In this document: piece after piece, positions 10,671-22,340 of the stretch
Numbering within the stretch: the first letter of the stretch is position 1
How the letters are laid out: every line of letters begins with the position of its first letter
NCBI GenBank assembly: GCA_031761405.1
Contig: JASEVX010000001.1
Coordinates: 47,663,102-47,727,101, forward strand
Source of the DNA: Serripes groenlandicus
Lineage: Eukaryota; Mollusca; Bivalvia; Cardiida; Cardiidae
DNA length: 64,000 nucleotides
Direction of reading: 5' to 3'
Notes under the pieces: generated by a model
What the model saw: the letters and a program-made list of their open reading frames with translations, nothing else
Told to the model about the DNA's origin: nothing
Databases searched by the model: none
Program-made: the position numbers and the translations under genes

Positions 10671-12397
10671 TTTATACCCCCCGGCAAACAAAGTTTGGGG
10701 GGGTATATAGGAATCACCCTGTCTGTCCGTCCGTCCGTCCGTCTGTCTGTCCGTATGTCCACATTTCTTGTAAGCACTACTCCTCCTAAACGGCTCAATG
10801 GATTTGGTTCAAACTTTACATGAAGGTTACACATCGTATGTAGATATGCATGAAGGAAGATCATACGACTCGGATTCTTCCAAGGGGAGATAATTCGACT
10901 TAGAGGTTACCTGCGAGGGACTCCTGTGCACATACCTCCACATTTCTTGTAAGCACTACTCCTCCTAAACGGCTCAATGCATTTGGTTCAAACTTTACAT
11001 GAAGGTTACACATCATATGTAGATATGCATGAAGGAAGATCATATGCCTCGGATTCTTCCAAGGGGAGATAATTCGACTTAGAGATTACCTGCGAGGGAC
11101 TCCTGTGCACATACCTCCACATTTCTTGTAAGCACTACTCCTCCTAAACGGCTCAATGCATTTGGTTCAAACTTTACATGAAGGTTACACATCATATGTA
11201 GATATGCATGAAGGAAGATCATACACCTCGGATTCTTCCAAGGGGAGATAATTCAACTTAGAGGTTACCTGCGAGGGACTCCTGTGCACATACCTCCACA
11301 TTTCTTGTAAGCACTACTCCTCCTAAACGGCTCAATACATTTGGTTCAAACTTTACATGAAGGTCACACATCATATGTAGATATGCATCTGTCCGTCCGT
11401 CCGTCCGTCTGTCTGTCCGTATGTCCACATTTCTTGTAAGCACTACTCCTCCTAAACGGCTCAATGGATTTGGTTCAAACTTTACATGAAGGTTACACAT
11501 CGTATGTAGATATGCATGAAGGAAGATCATACGACTCGGATTCTTCCAAGGGGAGATAATTCGACTTAGAGGTTACCTGCGAGGGACTCCTGTGCACATA
11601 CCTCCACATTTCTTGTAAGCACTACTCCTCCTAAACGGCTCAATGCATTTGGTTCAAACTTTACATGAAGGTTACACATCATATGTAGATATGCATGAAG
11701 GAAGATCATATGCCTCGGATTCTTCCAAGGGGAGATAATTCGACTTAGAGGTTACCTGCGAGGGACTCCTGTGCACATACCTCCACATTTCTTGTAAGCA
11801 CTACTCCTCCTAAACGGCTCAATGCATTTGGTTCAAACTTTACATGAAGGTTACACATCATATGTAGATATGCATGAAGGAAGATCATACACCTCGGATT
11901 CTTCCAAGGGGAGATAATTCAACTTAGAGGTTACCTGCGAGGGACTCCTGTGCACATACCTCCACATTTCTTGTAAGCACTACTCCTCCTAAACGGCTCA
12001 ATACATTTGGTTCAAACTTTACATGAAGGTCACACATCATATGTAGATATGCATGAAGGAAGATCATACGCCGCAGATTCTTCCAAGGGGAGATAATTCA
12101 ACTTAGAGGTTACCTGCGAAGGACTCCTGTGCACATACCTTGTAAGCGCTACTCCTCCTAAAGGGCTCAGTTGATTTGATTCAAACTGTATATGAAGGCT
12201 ACACATCATATGTAGATATGCATGAAGGAAGATTTTTCTCCTCAGATTCTTCCAAGGAAAGATAATTCAACTAAGAGGTTACAAAGAACTCCTGTGATAC
12301 CTTGTAAGGGCAACTTAAACTTTACCATTGTATCCGATGCTTTGGGAGGGGAGCGGGGGGTATTCTTCAGTGAGCTTTGCTCACAGTATTTCTAGTT
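10671..12397 (+). repeat. Family D tandem-core element, expanded
   Basis: Same termini as 8119-9064: TTTATACCCCCCGG at the start and GTGAGC-TTT-GCTCAC then TTTCTAGTT at the end. It has eight good 179-bp units (phrase 'ccacatttct' at 10759, 10938, 11117, 11296, 11425, 11604, 11783, 11962) and a diverged last unit from about 12120. The 129-bp spacing between 11296 and 11425 marks the junction of a 666-bp internal duplication. Confidence 0.88.
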
Positions 12398-12450
12398 AGT
12401 ACACACATCTTATTAACAGGACTCATGGATTTTAAAAAGTATTAAACAAA

Positions 12451-12626
12451 ATTTTTATGTCAAAAATACATTACCAGTCATTTAATACCTGATATATAAT
12501 CTCAACACCGTTAATTCATCCAGAAAAGAAGCTCGCGCAGCCATGCATAGCCCTCACGCGTGTGTGATACACACGGCCGCCGGTAATACCGGCGCACGGG
12601 CCATGTGACCCCCACTTTTTAATTTC
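12451..12626 (+). repeat. DIRS left terminus and inverted terminal repeat
   Basis: 12472-12626 is the reverse complement of 20062-20196, including 'gaattaacggtgttgagatt' and 'agggctatgcatggctgcgc' read on the other strand. The left copy has about 20 extra bases near 12570-12590. The first about 21 bases (12451-12471) match only the internal complementary region, as expected for the left edge. Confidence 0.85.
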
Positions 12627-13424
12627 TGGACACACCGAACTGACAGCTAAGAATTTATTTCATTTTTATATTTTATTTCTTGGTCTGTTTAAGGCATTCG
12701 CCTTAACCCATTACGTCACGTAAGCGCTTCCGAGCGCTGCTATCTATAGATTCACAGAGGCGCTTCCGAGCGCTGCGATCCACTACGTCATACTAGCGAC
12801 TCAGAGCGCGTCTGTTTTTGTATCTAATAAAATCCTTTTTAGATTATAAAATTTATTTTAAAAAATAGCCCATTCGATGCATTGATATCTTACCTTTATT
12901 AATCCGTTGAAAATTTGGTATGTTCCCAGTTGAATTATATCCTTATAATGCACTTCAATTTACAAACCCAAACCTCCATTATGATTTGAGCCGCCATTGA
13001 TGTTTACAATTTTTGTTTTGAAATTTGAATATGCACCCACTATAAAATCAAGTCAATCCGTCGTATGTTTACACTAACTTATGTATCTTCAATGCAAAAC
13101 GTATTGTGTTAACTTTATATCCAATCAAATTATCCATAAATCACGCGTGATCTCGGTGACATATGACAAGCCAATCAACTGCTCTTGACCGCGTGTTACC
13201 AAAAGCGTATCAGTGCTAATTGGCAGATTAAAAGTAGTGATTGGTCGGTACCGGAAATTGATTGGGTTTTATGACCTTTAATTGGTGTCCAATAAACAAC
13301 AGAAGAACATGTGCCATTTTCGATTAAACTGTGAATAACTCCTTTTGACACATCATTTCTCTTTGATGTCATACAGATTGTACTGTTGTATGTAATCCCT
13401 GATGAAATATATGAACACTTGCGA

Positions 13425-13490
13425 AGGTGAACTGGCCGCCGTGACATGATCGACAATTGTTTAAAACGGCACTATATCTAATCAATCATA
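13425..13490 (+). mobile_element. SINE-B 3' tail fragment
   Basis: GGTGAACTGGCCGCCGTGAC and 'aaaacggcac...aatcaatca' match the last part of SINE-B. It is nested in the DIRS element. No 5' portion is present. Confidence 0.7.
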
Positions 13491-13499
13491 TGAGTTTGC

Positions 13500-13820
13500 A
13501 CACACATTTGCCGATATGGTTTCAAAATCATCTGGTGCAGATCTGCATGTGGGAAGGGGTCAATTATCCATTACGTTTTATCTGCAGTTTTTTCCGTCTT
13601 ATTTCAATTATGAGATCTGTTATATTTAACCCACCAATTAAATTGGATTAATCCAAATATAAAACAAGTCTTACGATGATTCGGGAATGATGCATGTGGG
13701 AAATGGTTAATTGACCATTATGTTTTATGTGCACTTTTTCCCGTTTTATTTCAATTATCCACCAATTTAATTAGATTAATCCAAACATAAAACATTCTGA
13801 TGAAATTTATTTCACATTTG
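13500..13820. repeat. Local duplication with MITE end
   Basis: About 130 bp, from 'gcatgtgggaa' through 'taatccaaatataaaaca', occurs at about 13539-13665 and again at about 13690-13795. It starts with the 3' end of a TTAA-MITE ('catctggtgcagatctgca' then TGTGGGAAGGGGTCAA). This is probably a duplicated MITE end plus flank. Confidence 0.5.
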
Positions 13821-14803
13821 TTTACAAAAAGAGCGGAACATTTTTCTTTGTCCCAAAATTGCTGTGCAAAGTTGTAAACAACCCACTGCGGAATTTTGCT
13901 GACGTAATGTGAGTAAATTCGCGCGTGCTATGACGTAACATAACTCATTGGCTGTCCTAGATTTTGGTTTATTTATGTGCAGTTCATTTATAGGGGATTA
14001 TTATTTGGATTATATAACGGATTTTCTTGCAGGTTTGAGAGATTATTTTAAAACATTTTCTTTAATTCACTGTACTTACTGAACTATTTCAGCTAGGTAA
14101 AAATGAAAAACATGGCTATTTAGTAAATTTTATCTGTAGTATTTCATGTTCTTACATTAAACCAGTGCAATGCTTAGAAATTAACCATTTGTTAGGATTT
14201 ATTACTCTGGTATCAACATTGTAAAATTTCCCCAATACCTCTGTGCGCTCAGTGCATTAAAACTGATAAGCCAGTATGCACTGCAGGGCGTTTATTGGCC
14301 ATTGTTCTGTGAAGTAATAGGTTAAACAAGTTATTTTCATTCAGTTATTCAACTACATTAACAACCTAACAACATAATTGTGTAAATTATTAATTGTAAT
14401 TAAGTTGTTTTTTGTGAACACAACTAACTGAGAAGTCACGGGTGGGTTACCCCACCCACTATTTCAGTTACGTATCGGGGCGGTAATGGCCATTCATTCT
14501 TTCAACGGTTATAGTTACACCGACCCTATTAGCGATAATATATTATTATCGCCTTGTATTACATTATGTATATTAATTAAACATGAACAATTTTGGAAAA
14601 TATTTGTAAAATCTTTTTCATTGAAATACGTTCCGTGATCAACGGGTATAGTAGAAAATAAAAAATAGAAAAAAATTATATTTTTTGTTGAATCGTATAA
14701 ATTGTTATGTTTCATATATATTCTATGTCACATAGTGGTGATCAGAGGCGTGACTCATAACGGCTGTATGAGACACGCGTCTGTCCTGTTTTGCATTCAC
14801 TAA

Positions 14804-14831
14804 GTACACACAGGATTCACCCTGTGAGTAC
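14804..14831 (+). repeat. Short hairpin before the gag-like remnant
   Basis: GTACACACAGG pairs with CCTGTGAGTAC around an ATTCA loop. It lies about 40 bases upstream of the gag-like frame of the DIRS element. A role is unknown. Confidence 0.4.
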
Positions 14832-14867
14832 TTCTCTTCCTGGCCTGCTTCCATTTAGAAACAGTCT

Positions 14868-15053
14868 GGGTTGAGGAGGACTCACAAAAGCTGGAAGAGT
14901 AAGAAGACCCCTAAAAAGGTTTCTCTTAGCTCTACGAGTGAAGCGGAGTTTGAGGGGTTCTCCCAACAATCAGACTCCGCGGCTGTGTTGAGTGAACAGA
15001 AGGTCAGAGCTGTTCCTTCTTCACTCCGCACAACCGCTCAGAGGTCCAGATAA
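14868..15053 (+). pseudogene. DIRS gag-like remnant
   Basis: An open frame of about 60 residues, basic and Ser-rich (RRTHKSWKSKKTPKKVSLSS), ending at TAA 15051-15053. Its position in the 5' part of the GC-rich interior, ahead of the RT remnant, fits DIRS gag, which often has basic Ser-rich segments. There is no conserved motif, so this is by context only. Confidence 0.35.
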
Positions 15054-15085
15054 GGAGGTGTAATCAGCTATTTTCCCCACAAATT

Positions 15086-15147
15086 CCCTCTTAGGAAACA
15101 AACCCTATGCTGTGGGTTCTCAATACCCACAGCATAGGGTAAGAGGG
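15086..15147 (+). repeat. Strong hairpin in the DIRS element
   Basis: ACCCTATGCTGTGGGT (15102-15117) and its perfect complement (15125-15140) form a 16-bp stem with a 7-base loop. CCCTCTTA (15086-15093) and TAAGAGGG (15140-15147) can extend it past a one-sided bulge. It lies just downstream of the gag-like frame. Confidence 0.7.
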
Positions 15148-15589
15148 TCAAATGAGGATTTTAGACATGCAAACGCCCCTTATCTGGAGCTCTGACCGCT
15201 CCCCCTCAGCTTCGGCTGGTCCTTCGCGGGACATGGAGGAGCTGATGGCAGCGGCTGATGTCTGTTATTCCGTCGGGAAACAAAGGCCTTCGGGCCAGAA
15301 ACCGTACGGACACAGTGATGGTTGGCCTCAAGAGTGAGCAACCGTCTGCTGAACGACATTATCTGACGCCAGGTGTTGGGGCTGACCCTTCGGGAGACGC
15401 CATGGGTCAATCAAAGGGAAACCTCACTGATTGGCCACCTCTAACACCACACTCTGCAGTAAGCAGTCTTCGGACGCTTACAGAGTACCAAATTATAATG
15501 TCTGCGGACAGAATTCTTTGGAGACCGGTGATAGAGCAGCTTCACAACTGCCTATCATTAGTCAACCGGGTAATGCTTGCGAGCAACCT

Positions 15590-15800
15590 GTCAGTCATTT
15601 CGCCTAGGCGCGACCAGTCACCGGGCAAACCTGGCAGTCATTTAGCGATGACGCGACCGGTCAGTCATTAAGCCATGACGCGACCGGTCAGTCATTAAGC
15701 CATGACGCGACCGGGCAGTCAGTTTAACATGACGCGACCGGGCAGTGGGCAGTCAAGGTAACGAGCAGTCGTTAAGCCAAGACGCGACCGGTCAACCGGG
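15590..15800 (+). repeat. Minisatellite of about 30 bp
   Basis: Repeats of 'cagtcattaagccatgacg' plus 'cgaccgg(t)' occur five to six times with small changes. It is CG-rich compared with the AT-rich surroundings. It lies inside the DIRS element. Confidence 0.7.
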
Positions 15801-16576
15801 CTCCGGCTTCACGACCGAATTGATACTAGTATCACTCGTTCTTCGCACAACCGGTCTATACGGATATTCAAAACACTGGTCATTACGCACCAGGCTCAGA
15901 TATCCAACCGTCTAACATCGGTTATAAGGAGTACAGGACAGATAAATCTTTCCTTTCTCCAAGGGGAACAGTGTTCTTCTGTAGGGATTACACTCCTCAA
16001 AAGAATGAGAATAGAAGAGTACGGATATTCAAAACACTGGTCATTACGCACCAGGCTCAGATATCCAGTTATAGGGAGTACAGGACAGAGAAATCTTTCC
16101 GTTTCTCCAAGGGGAACATTGTACTTCTAGAGATTACACTCCTTCCCCGATACAAAGCTCCATTTCAAAAGATGTAACGGATCGGTGATAGACGGGTTAA
16201 CCAGGCCTACCGGGATCAGCAATACCCACCTTATGGGAATTCACTGTTCCCGGAAGGACACCTTTCGAAGAGGCAGTCCTTAGAAGGCAAACCCCCGATC
16301 GGAATAACTCAGGTTTTCCGTGAAAGGGAGGTCGAGACCGTCCCATACGGTTAGTTCGGCCCCGACGATCGATCCAGTGCGGCCTCTCTCTCTACTGCGG
16401 AGAGAGGAGGTTCATATCACACGATCGACACCTAACACAACAATAAAGTACACAAAGATTGAATATTATTTTCAATCCCTTCCCTTACTTTTATAAGACT
16501 GTTGTGTCTTTCAGTTGAAAGACGGATTAGAGTCAAGCATCGTAGGGCTCGACACTCTCCCACCTCCTCGTCTGAC

Positions 16577-16591
16577 GGGCGGGGGGGGGGG
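16577..16591. repeat. Poly-G tract
   Basis: A run of about 13 G inside the DIRS interior. Its length is likely to be unreliable. Confidence 0.6.
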
Positions 16592-17706
16592 GACCAGTCC
16601 TCTTCAGATTACGAGCCGGCTGTAGAGCGTTGACCTCTACAGCAGAACATTAAGGAAGTACTTAGGGTGGTGCCTAATAATTTATGCCCGAAGGTTGACG
16701 CTAAAACGTCGTTTAAACCTGTAATGATTTCGAGCAAAACCTACACTCTGCAGTACAGCAGTCTTCAGACTTCTACAGAGTGCCAAGTTATAATGTCTGA
16801 AGTTTTTGGAGACTGGTGATAGAGCAGCCTCACATCAGCCTATCATTAGTCAACCGGTCAGTGATGGTCAGAGGGAGCTACCATTACTGAACGTACCCAG
16901 AGCTGGGTAACGAGCAGTCGTTAAGTCAAGTTGACTCCAACCGTTTTGTCAATATTATGACATAACCATTGACATTGGACAACCGGGTGTTTTCGAACAC
17001 AGCCAAGTGAAAATCTCCGTTGCAGAGTTGTCGTTCCTTACACTCATAAGAATGTAATGAGTCGATAGTGCTAGAGAATGAGTCAAATGCCTACCGAGAA
17101 CTCAATTAATCACTGGGCATAAACGGTTGTCGCGTGAACGTTCACAGGGCAGTCAAACTCTTAACTGGGCATAAACGGTTACCGGGCAAACGGTCACCGT
17201 GAAAACAAAAATTCTACTATGAATTCTTCGGAATTCTACAGTATTCCAATTGACAAATGTCCTCGGACACAGTCATTTGGAGACCGGGCAATGTCTTTAG
17301 ACATAGCCAGTAAGGCACCGGTCAAACGGGTAATGTCTTAGGACATAACCTTTCGGCAGTCAATCGGGCAGTATGCTGGGACATAGCCGATTAAACAGTC
17401 GGCCATCGGGTATGGGGAGTACCGGTCAAATAGTTATGTCGGTCCCCAGGGAGGAGAGAGTGCGTCTCTAGGGACTACACTCCTCCCAAGTAATACCCAT
17501 CGTACCAATTGTTGGCGACGGTATTACAAGGGAGAGATTCAGTTGATTTCATAAATCAATCCCCTATGCTGGCCTACCGGGATCAACCGTTCCCAGAGGA
17601 TAGTCACTCTGTGAACTCTCTCATACGTGAGCTCGGACCGACGGTTGATTCCATGCGATCTCATTCTTCTTCGGAAAAGGGATCAATTCCTCGATCATGA
17701 CTTCTT

Positions 17707-17894
17707 CATAGGATTCCTCCCACCAATGGGCTAAGTTTTGTGGAAAAGTAGCCAGTTGCTTGGGAAGATTGTTGTGTGGAGTACTGGTGTGAGAAAACCA
17801 GGAAATACATGAGTAGGTGAACTGGCCGCCGTGATATAACTGAGAATTGTTAAAACGGCATTAAACCACAATCAATCGATCATAGGATTCCTCC
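17707..17894 (+). mobile_element. 5'-truncated SINE-B with 14-bp target duplication
   Basis: The SINE body runs 17721-17880, from 'caccaatgggct' through GTGAACTGGCCGCCGTGATA to AATCAATCGAT. It is flanked by identical 14-mers, CATAGGATTCCTCC at 17707-17720 and 17881-17894. The tRNA-like head is missing, as expected for incomplete reverse transcription. It inserted into the already resident DIRS element. Confidence 0.88.
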
Positions 17895-18369
17895 ATGTCG
17901 AATCGGACACTGACATTCCGGTCCAGAACCGGCTTTAGTCAATCCGCACGTCGTCGGGTAAAACCCACGACCCCGTCTTGTCTGACGAATAAGAGACATA
18001 TCGGGTTCAGTGCTCCATCGGATGATTAACAATTTAGAGCTGGACTCTAAATAAACTATCATTAGTGGAAAGTTACTGCATTCACTGCGTCCATAGGCGC
18101 ATTTCGGCGTATGCGGCAACATTGTTCACAGGGACAGAACGTACAGCGACTTCTGCAAAGGCATTCTTAGAAGCCCAACCTGTGAAGACACAAGAGACAG
18201 GCTAAGTTCGAGCCTAGCTTTCTGCTTCCGCTGTCCCTGCCTTATCAAAGCCCCGTTACGGGAGCAAAGTTGGCATACAACCAAATAGAGCACTGGCCCT
18301 AATCCGCGGCTATAGGGAAGCGCTCCTCTCTATTAAGCTAACAGGAATGCCATGGAGTGGGTATCAACC

Positions 18370-18800
18370 TTACATTCGGTGGTTTCTACAACCGTCTTTC
18401 TTCTGGTTCCTAAGAAGACAGCCGGTGAAGACCGGAATAAGACTTATCGACTCAGATTGCGTCTAGTACGGTCGAGTAATAGAATGGAACGTTCCGTTTT
18501 ATCAAGAACGCAATCCGGAACGGCGGTCTGAGCGATTCTTAGACCTAACAGACGCCTGTTACCACATACCGGTTGCTTTTTCATCGAGGAATGACCGTCG
18601 ATTCATTGTAAACGGGGAAGTGTTCCTTTCAAACACTTCACTTCGATTACCTGCGTTTAGAATTTATTCCCAAAACGGGCAAGTCGGATCTATTCCCCTC
18701 AAGAGACTCGTTGTAGGACGTTTCTCGTTGAGCTGGCCCTTCGGACAGACTCGATTCGCTATTAGAGAATCCGATTCCCATGTCCTGGATAAGGATCAGT
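18370..18800 (+). pseudogene. DIRS reverse transcriptase remnant
   Basis: Several frames together give recognisable DIRS RT blocks. FLLVPKKTAG at about 18402 resembles the VPKK(T/P) block ahead of the active site. FLDLTDACYHIPVAFSSR at about 18537-18590 resembles the LDL-x-DAY-x-H-I-P block with its catalytic Asp. RFIVNGEVF follows, and a remnant of the LPFG block lies in another frame near 18740. The frame changes at least twice and the second catalytic Asp pair was not found, so this copy cannot make active RT. Confidence 0.65.
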
Positions 18801-19519
18801 AATTAAGGGAAACGGCCCGATACATGCTTCACACCCGAATTGTTTACAGTTCGGGCAGTGTGTTAAATACTCATTACAGTACAGGGCTTAACTGACTAGG
18901 ACATGTACATGATCAATAGAAGAAACAGTAGTCCTTCGATTGGCAATAATAATTACTCCCTGAATTGCCCCCATAATTCAAATGAGTCAACTTCCGGTGT
19001 CGTTATTCTCTTCCTGACAATGACTTTAGAAACACAGTATTGGCCCAGAGATCGTAGTTCAACGTTCTTCTGGCCTGCCTATCAACATAACCGTTACATC
19101 TTCTTTAGAAGTAGACAGTTCTTACCGATTGGTGTTTTTTAAGGTACGTCAATCAGTAATTTATGCTTACATATGTTGCCGACCTCTCTCATTCAAGATT
19201 TGGCGTTGAACACAACAATTATCGTTCGATGCTCCAATGCGCTTAACATCAAAGTTCAGATCCATTTCTCTCCAAACTTTTACGTTCTTCGGAAGCTGCC
19301 GCTTCTTAAGTTATAAACTGAGACTTAAATTCGTCTTGCTTGGTGAACACTATCAGGGAAGTGAGTTCTTTGCTTTCAGTAGAAACGAATTTCATCAGGT
19401 TTTACAGCCGTATGGTTATTCAACCGTTCTTATAAACCTGTATTCCTACTGAGACCAAGTTGCCTTTGGTGCTTCCTAACCCATCACATTTCACAACCTT
19501 TCTGTGAACTGTGTTCCCT

Positions 19520-19673
19520 TAGACATAAACCTGATCTTGTACCCTGTCAAGGGTCTTAAGTTCTATATAAAACATTCGAGGGCTGTAAGAGCCACAGTAG
19601 GGGTTATTCAACCTCTGGTAGGAGAAGGATATGTCAGCAGCGTATTTAAACACTGGATATCCTATTCCTTTAA
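19520..19673 (+). pseudogene. DIRS tyrosine recombinase remnant
   Basis: The frame reads DINLILYPVKGLKFYIKHSR and, further on, VSSVFKHWISYSF, ending at TAG about 19673. DIRS recombinases have a CPV-x-AL-x-(Y/F)Y block followed by an S-x-x-(I/F)-x-x-W block, which this matches in order and spacing. The catalytic Arg/His/Tyr region downstream is not recognisable. Position after RT and before the internal complementary region fits DIRS gene order. Confidence 0.5.
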
Positions 19674-19906
19674 TTAGTAATAAGATCCTTCTGATAAAGT
19701 CTTAAAACGTTTCAATCAGAAATTATTTCTCTCTGGACACACAAGTGGACTCTCAGCGAGTACTTACCTAATTAATGCACAAATTACTAAATACATAAAC
19801 AGTTGTGTTTATATTTAGTAGTACCGTAGGTACTCTTACCAAGTGCTACGATTTCTCGGAACCGGCATTGTGTTGGACGATCCTCCCGACCGATGCTGCA
19901 AAGTCA

Positions 19907-20002
19907 TCAGGTATTAAATGACTGGTAATGTATTTTTGACATAAAAATGAAGTTTTTTAAAGTAAAACATATTTTTATTAGAAAATACTTACAAGTCATT
20001 TC
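19907..20002 (+). repeat. DIRS internal complementary region (ICR)
   Basis: 19907-19948 is the reverse complement of the left outer end (about 12451-12492). 19949-20002 is the reverse complement of the right outer end (about 20185-20238). The two halves abut, so the ICR encodes the joined termini of a circle. This juxtaposition fixes both element ends to within a few bases. Confidence 0.82.
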
Positions 20003-20061
20003 AGATTCCCGCCTCCCAACCCCGCGTCGTCACCCAACACTAAACGCTGCAAGTTAACGGT

Positions 20062-20242
20062 GAAATTAAAAGTGGGGGTCACATGGCCCGTGCGCCGGTA
20101 TCACACATGCGTGAGGGCTATGCATGGCTGCGCGAGCTTCTTTTCTGGATGAATTAACGGTGTTGAGATTATATATAAGGTATTAAATGACTGGTAAGTA
20201 TTTTCTAATAAAAATATGTTTTACTTTAAAAAACTTCATTTT
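20062..20242 (+). repeat. DIRS right inverted terminal repeat and right edge
   Basis: 20062-20196 pairs with 12472-12626. Beyond 'tgactggta' the right edge continues 'agtattttctaataaaaata' to about 20242, unlike the left edge, and this stretch is matched only in the ICR. Confidence 0.82.
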
Positions 20243-21183
20243 CATTCCACACTGACATTTCTCTTATTATTGTCTTAAGTTTTCTTTAAATGTTAAGCAT
20301 CCAAATCTCCTGTAGCCAACCAACTGTCCAATTCGTAAATAATTTCACAGAATTTTAATTTCTCTTTTGTTACATTTAAATTGTCAAAGCCAACTTGATT
20401 AGCTGTCATTATTTTGGCAACCAAGGTATGTGGCTAACTTCCTTTTATGCTTACTTATAGTGCAAACTTTTGTGATCACTCATTATCCGTCGTCTCTTGT
20501 ACGTATTCCTACAAATGACTTTTCCTACTAAACCAATTGACTGATTTAAAACATTTGAATATTGTGAACCGATTCTTGCTTTTATGAAACATACAGCTTA
20601 AAATAAAGGAGCGATTTTCAGAATATTTTTAATATGATACGATACCTTAAATACTTGAATGTAAGGCGCTCTCTACAATAAGACGCTCCCCGGTAGTAAA
20701 TGTTGTGGGGGGGGGGTGCGTACTAATTGACAATAATCAGAAGACACTAGCTATGTAGCCTCGTTCCTAATGGATTTCTCCCCAATATTGAATTTGATTG
20801 TTCATAATTGAAATAATAAATATGTCGTCAATCTATTCTGAAGAGGTACTTTCCAAGATTTCATAATGGCGAATGTCAATGAATTTGCTCGGATTTTTTG
20901 AAATTTCGAATCTGAAGCAGAATTTGAGGGCATTGAAAGGGCTGCTTTGATAGATATTGATTAGACGACTTTATGCTTCTCTACCATATGATAATGACAT
21001 TTCCTGCGATTAACAGCAGAATTGTTGGCAAGAAATTTGCGAACCACATTGACAGCGAAGCTTTACCGGTTGTCATCATTATTAAAATCAAATAAATAAA
21101 CAAATTTTGCTTAAAAAGATGTGTATCTCAAACGACCATTTGCTTTGTCATAATTATTAAAATCAAATAAATAAACATTCATT
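20243..21183. other. Unassigned spacer
   Basis: AT-rich, with a poly-G run near 20706-20717 and a duplicated 'attattaaaatcaaataaat' at about 21077 and 21151. No gene recognised. Confidence 0.4.
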
Positions 21184-22340
21184 TTTTAGCTCCACTGGCT
21201 GAAAGCCAGTCGAGCTTATGTCATGGCGAATTGTCTGTCGTGCGTGCTTCTGTTTGTGCGTTAACTTTTTTCTTTAAACCACTTCTTCTCCCTAACCTCT
21301 TGGCCAATTTGGTTGAAACTTCATAGGAAGCATCCTCTCAATGTCCTTTCTTAAATTCCTTCATTTTTTTTTAATCCATCCATAAATCTGGTTTCCATGG
21401 CAATCAAAAGAAAAAAATAGTGAAAACTTAAAAAATCTTCTTCTCCGAAAGTGTCAGGCCGATTTTCAAATAATTTTGTAGAAATGTTCCTTGGGTGACC
21501 CTTTATTAGATTCCTTCAAGAAATGTTGATTGGGCGAAAAACATAGCCGCCAGGGGGCGGGGCTATTTTGCCTTATATAGCTATAGTGATAACTTAAAAA
21601 ATCTTCTTGTTGGGATCCATGCAGAATTCTGGTTTCCATGGCAACGAAATGAAAAAATTTATTGGCAGATTTTCAAATAATTTTGTAGAAATGTTCCTTG
21701 GATGACCCTCTATCAGATTCCTTCAAGCCATGTTGATTGGTCGAAAAAACATGGCCACCAGGGGCGCGGGGCTATTTTGCCTTATATGGCTATAGTGAAA
21801 ACTTTAAAAAATCTTCTTTGACGAAAGTGTCAGGCCAATCTTCAAATAATTTTCTAGAAATGTTCCTTAAGTAACCCACTATAAAATTCCTTCAAGCCAT
21901 GTTGATTGGTCAAAAAACATGGCCGCCAGTTGGCAGGGCTATTTTACCTTATATGGCTATAGTGAAAACTTAAAAAATCTTCTCCTCCAAAAAGTGTCAG
22001 GCTGATTTTCAAATAATTTTGTAGAAATGTTCCTTGGATGACCCTCGGGATTCCTTCAAGCCATGTTGATTGGTGAAAAAACATGGCCACCAGGGGGCTG
22101 GGCTATTTTGCTATTTTGCCTTAAATGGCTATAGTGAAAACTTAAAAAATCTTCTCTTCCGAAAGTGTCAGGCCGATTTTCAAATAATTTTGTAGAAATT
22201 ATCCTAGGGTGACCCTCTATTAGATTCCTTCATGCCAAGTTGGTTGGTCGGAAACTATGGCCGCCAGGTTGCGGGGCTTATATGGCTAAAGTGAAGAAAA
22301 AAAAACAAATCAGGTGAGCGATCCAGGGCCTCTTGTTTGA
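21184..22340 (+). repeat. Family B tandem-core element, full length
   Basis: The 5' hairpin AGCTCCACTGGCT-gaa-AGCCAGTCGAGCT starts at about 21187. About five core units of 160-170 bp follow, and the end is AATCAGGTGAGCGATCC then AGGGCCTCTTGTTT. The 3' hairpin is shortened here. Confidence 0.85.

Larger units (their letters stand above)
15451..16860 (+). repeat. Internal duplicated segments of the DIRS interior
   Basis: Segment 15451-15577 ('acactctgcagt...gagcagcttcac...tcattagtcaaccgg') recurs at 16743-16860. A second pair, 15859-15990 and 16021-16150, shares 'cggatattcaaaacactggt' and 'attacgcaccaggctcagat'. The gag-like region has therefore grown by local duplication. Any reading frame through it is broken. 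Confidence 0.65.
12451..20242 (+). mobile_element. DIRS-type tyrosine-recombinase retrotransposon, decayed
   Basis: About 7.8 kb. The ends are defined by three matching segments: a left ITR (12472-12626), a right ITR (20062-20196) that is its reverse complement, and an internal region (19907-20002) in which the outer left end and the outer right end are joined, both reverse-complemented. That is the layout of DIRS1, where the internal complementary region serves to close the circular intermediate. The interior (about 14740-19900) is GC-richer than its surroundings and keeps scraps of gag-like, RT and recombinase coding. Every frame is broken. Later insertions include a SINE-B at 17721-17880. 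The outer 12.6-14.7 kb part is AT-rich, with no coding signal that I recognise. Confidence 0.8.

Noticed and set aside
10640..11530. Two minus-strand frames with similar N-termini
   Set aside because: They are translations of the 179-bp family D unit; the similarity reflects the tandem repeat.
15258..15671. A 137-codon frame in the DIRS interior
   Set aside because: It runs through the minisatellite and duplicated segments and resembles no gag, RT or recombinase block.
12463..20205. An inverted duplication of host DNA
   Set aside because: The additional ICR block joining both outer edges is specific to DIRS-type elements.
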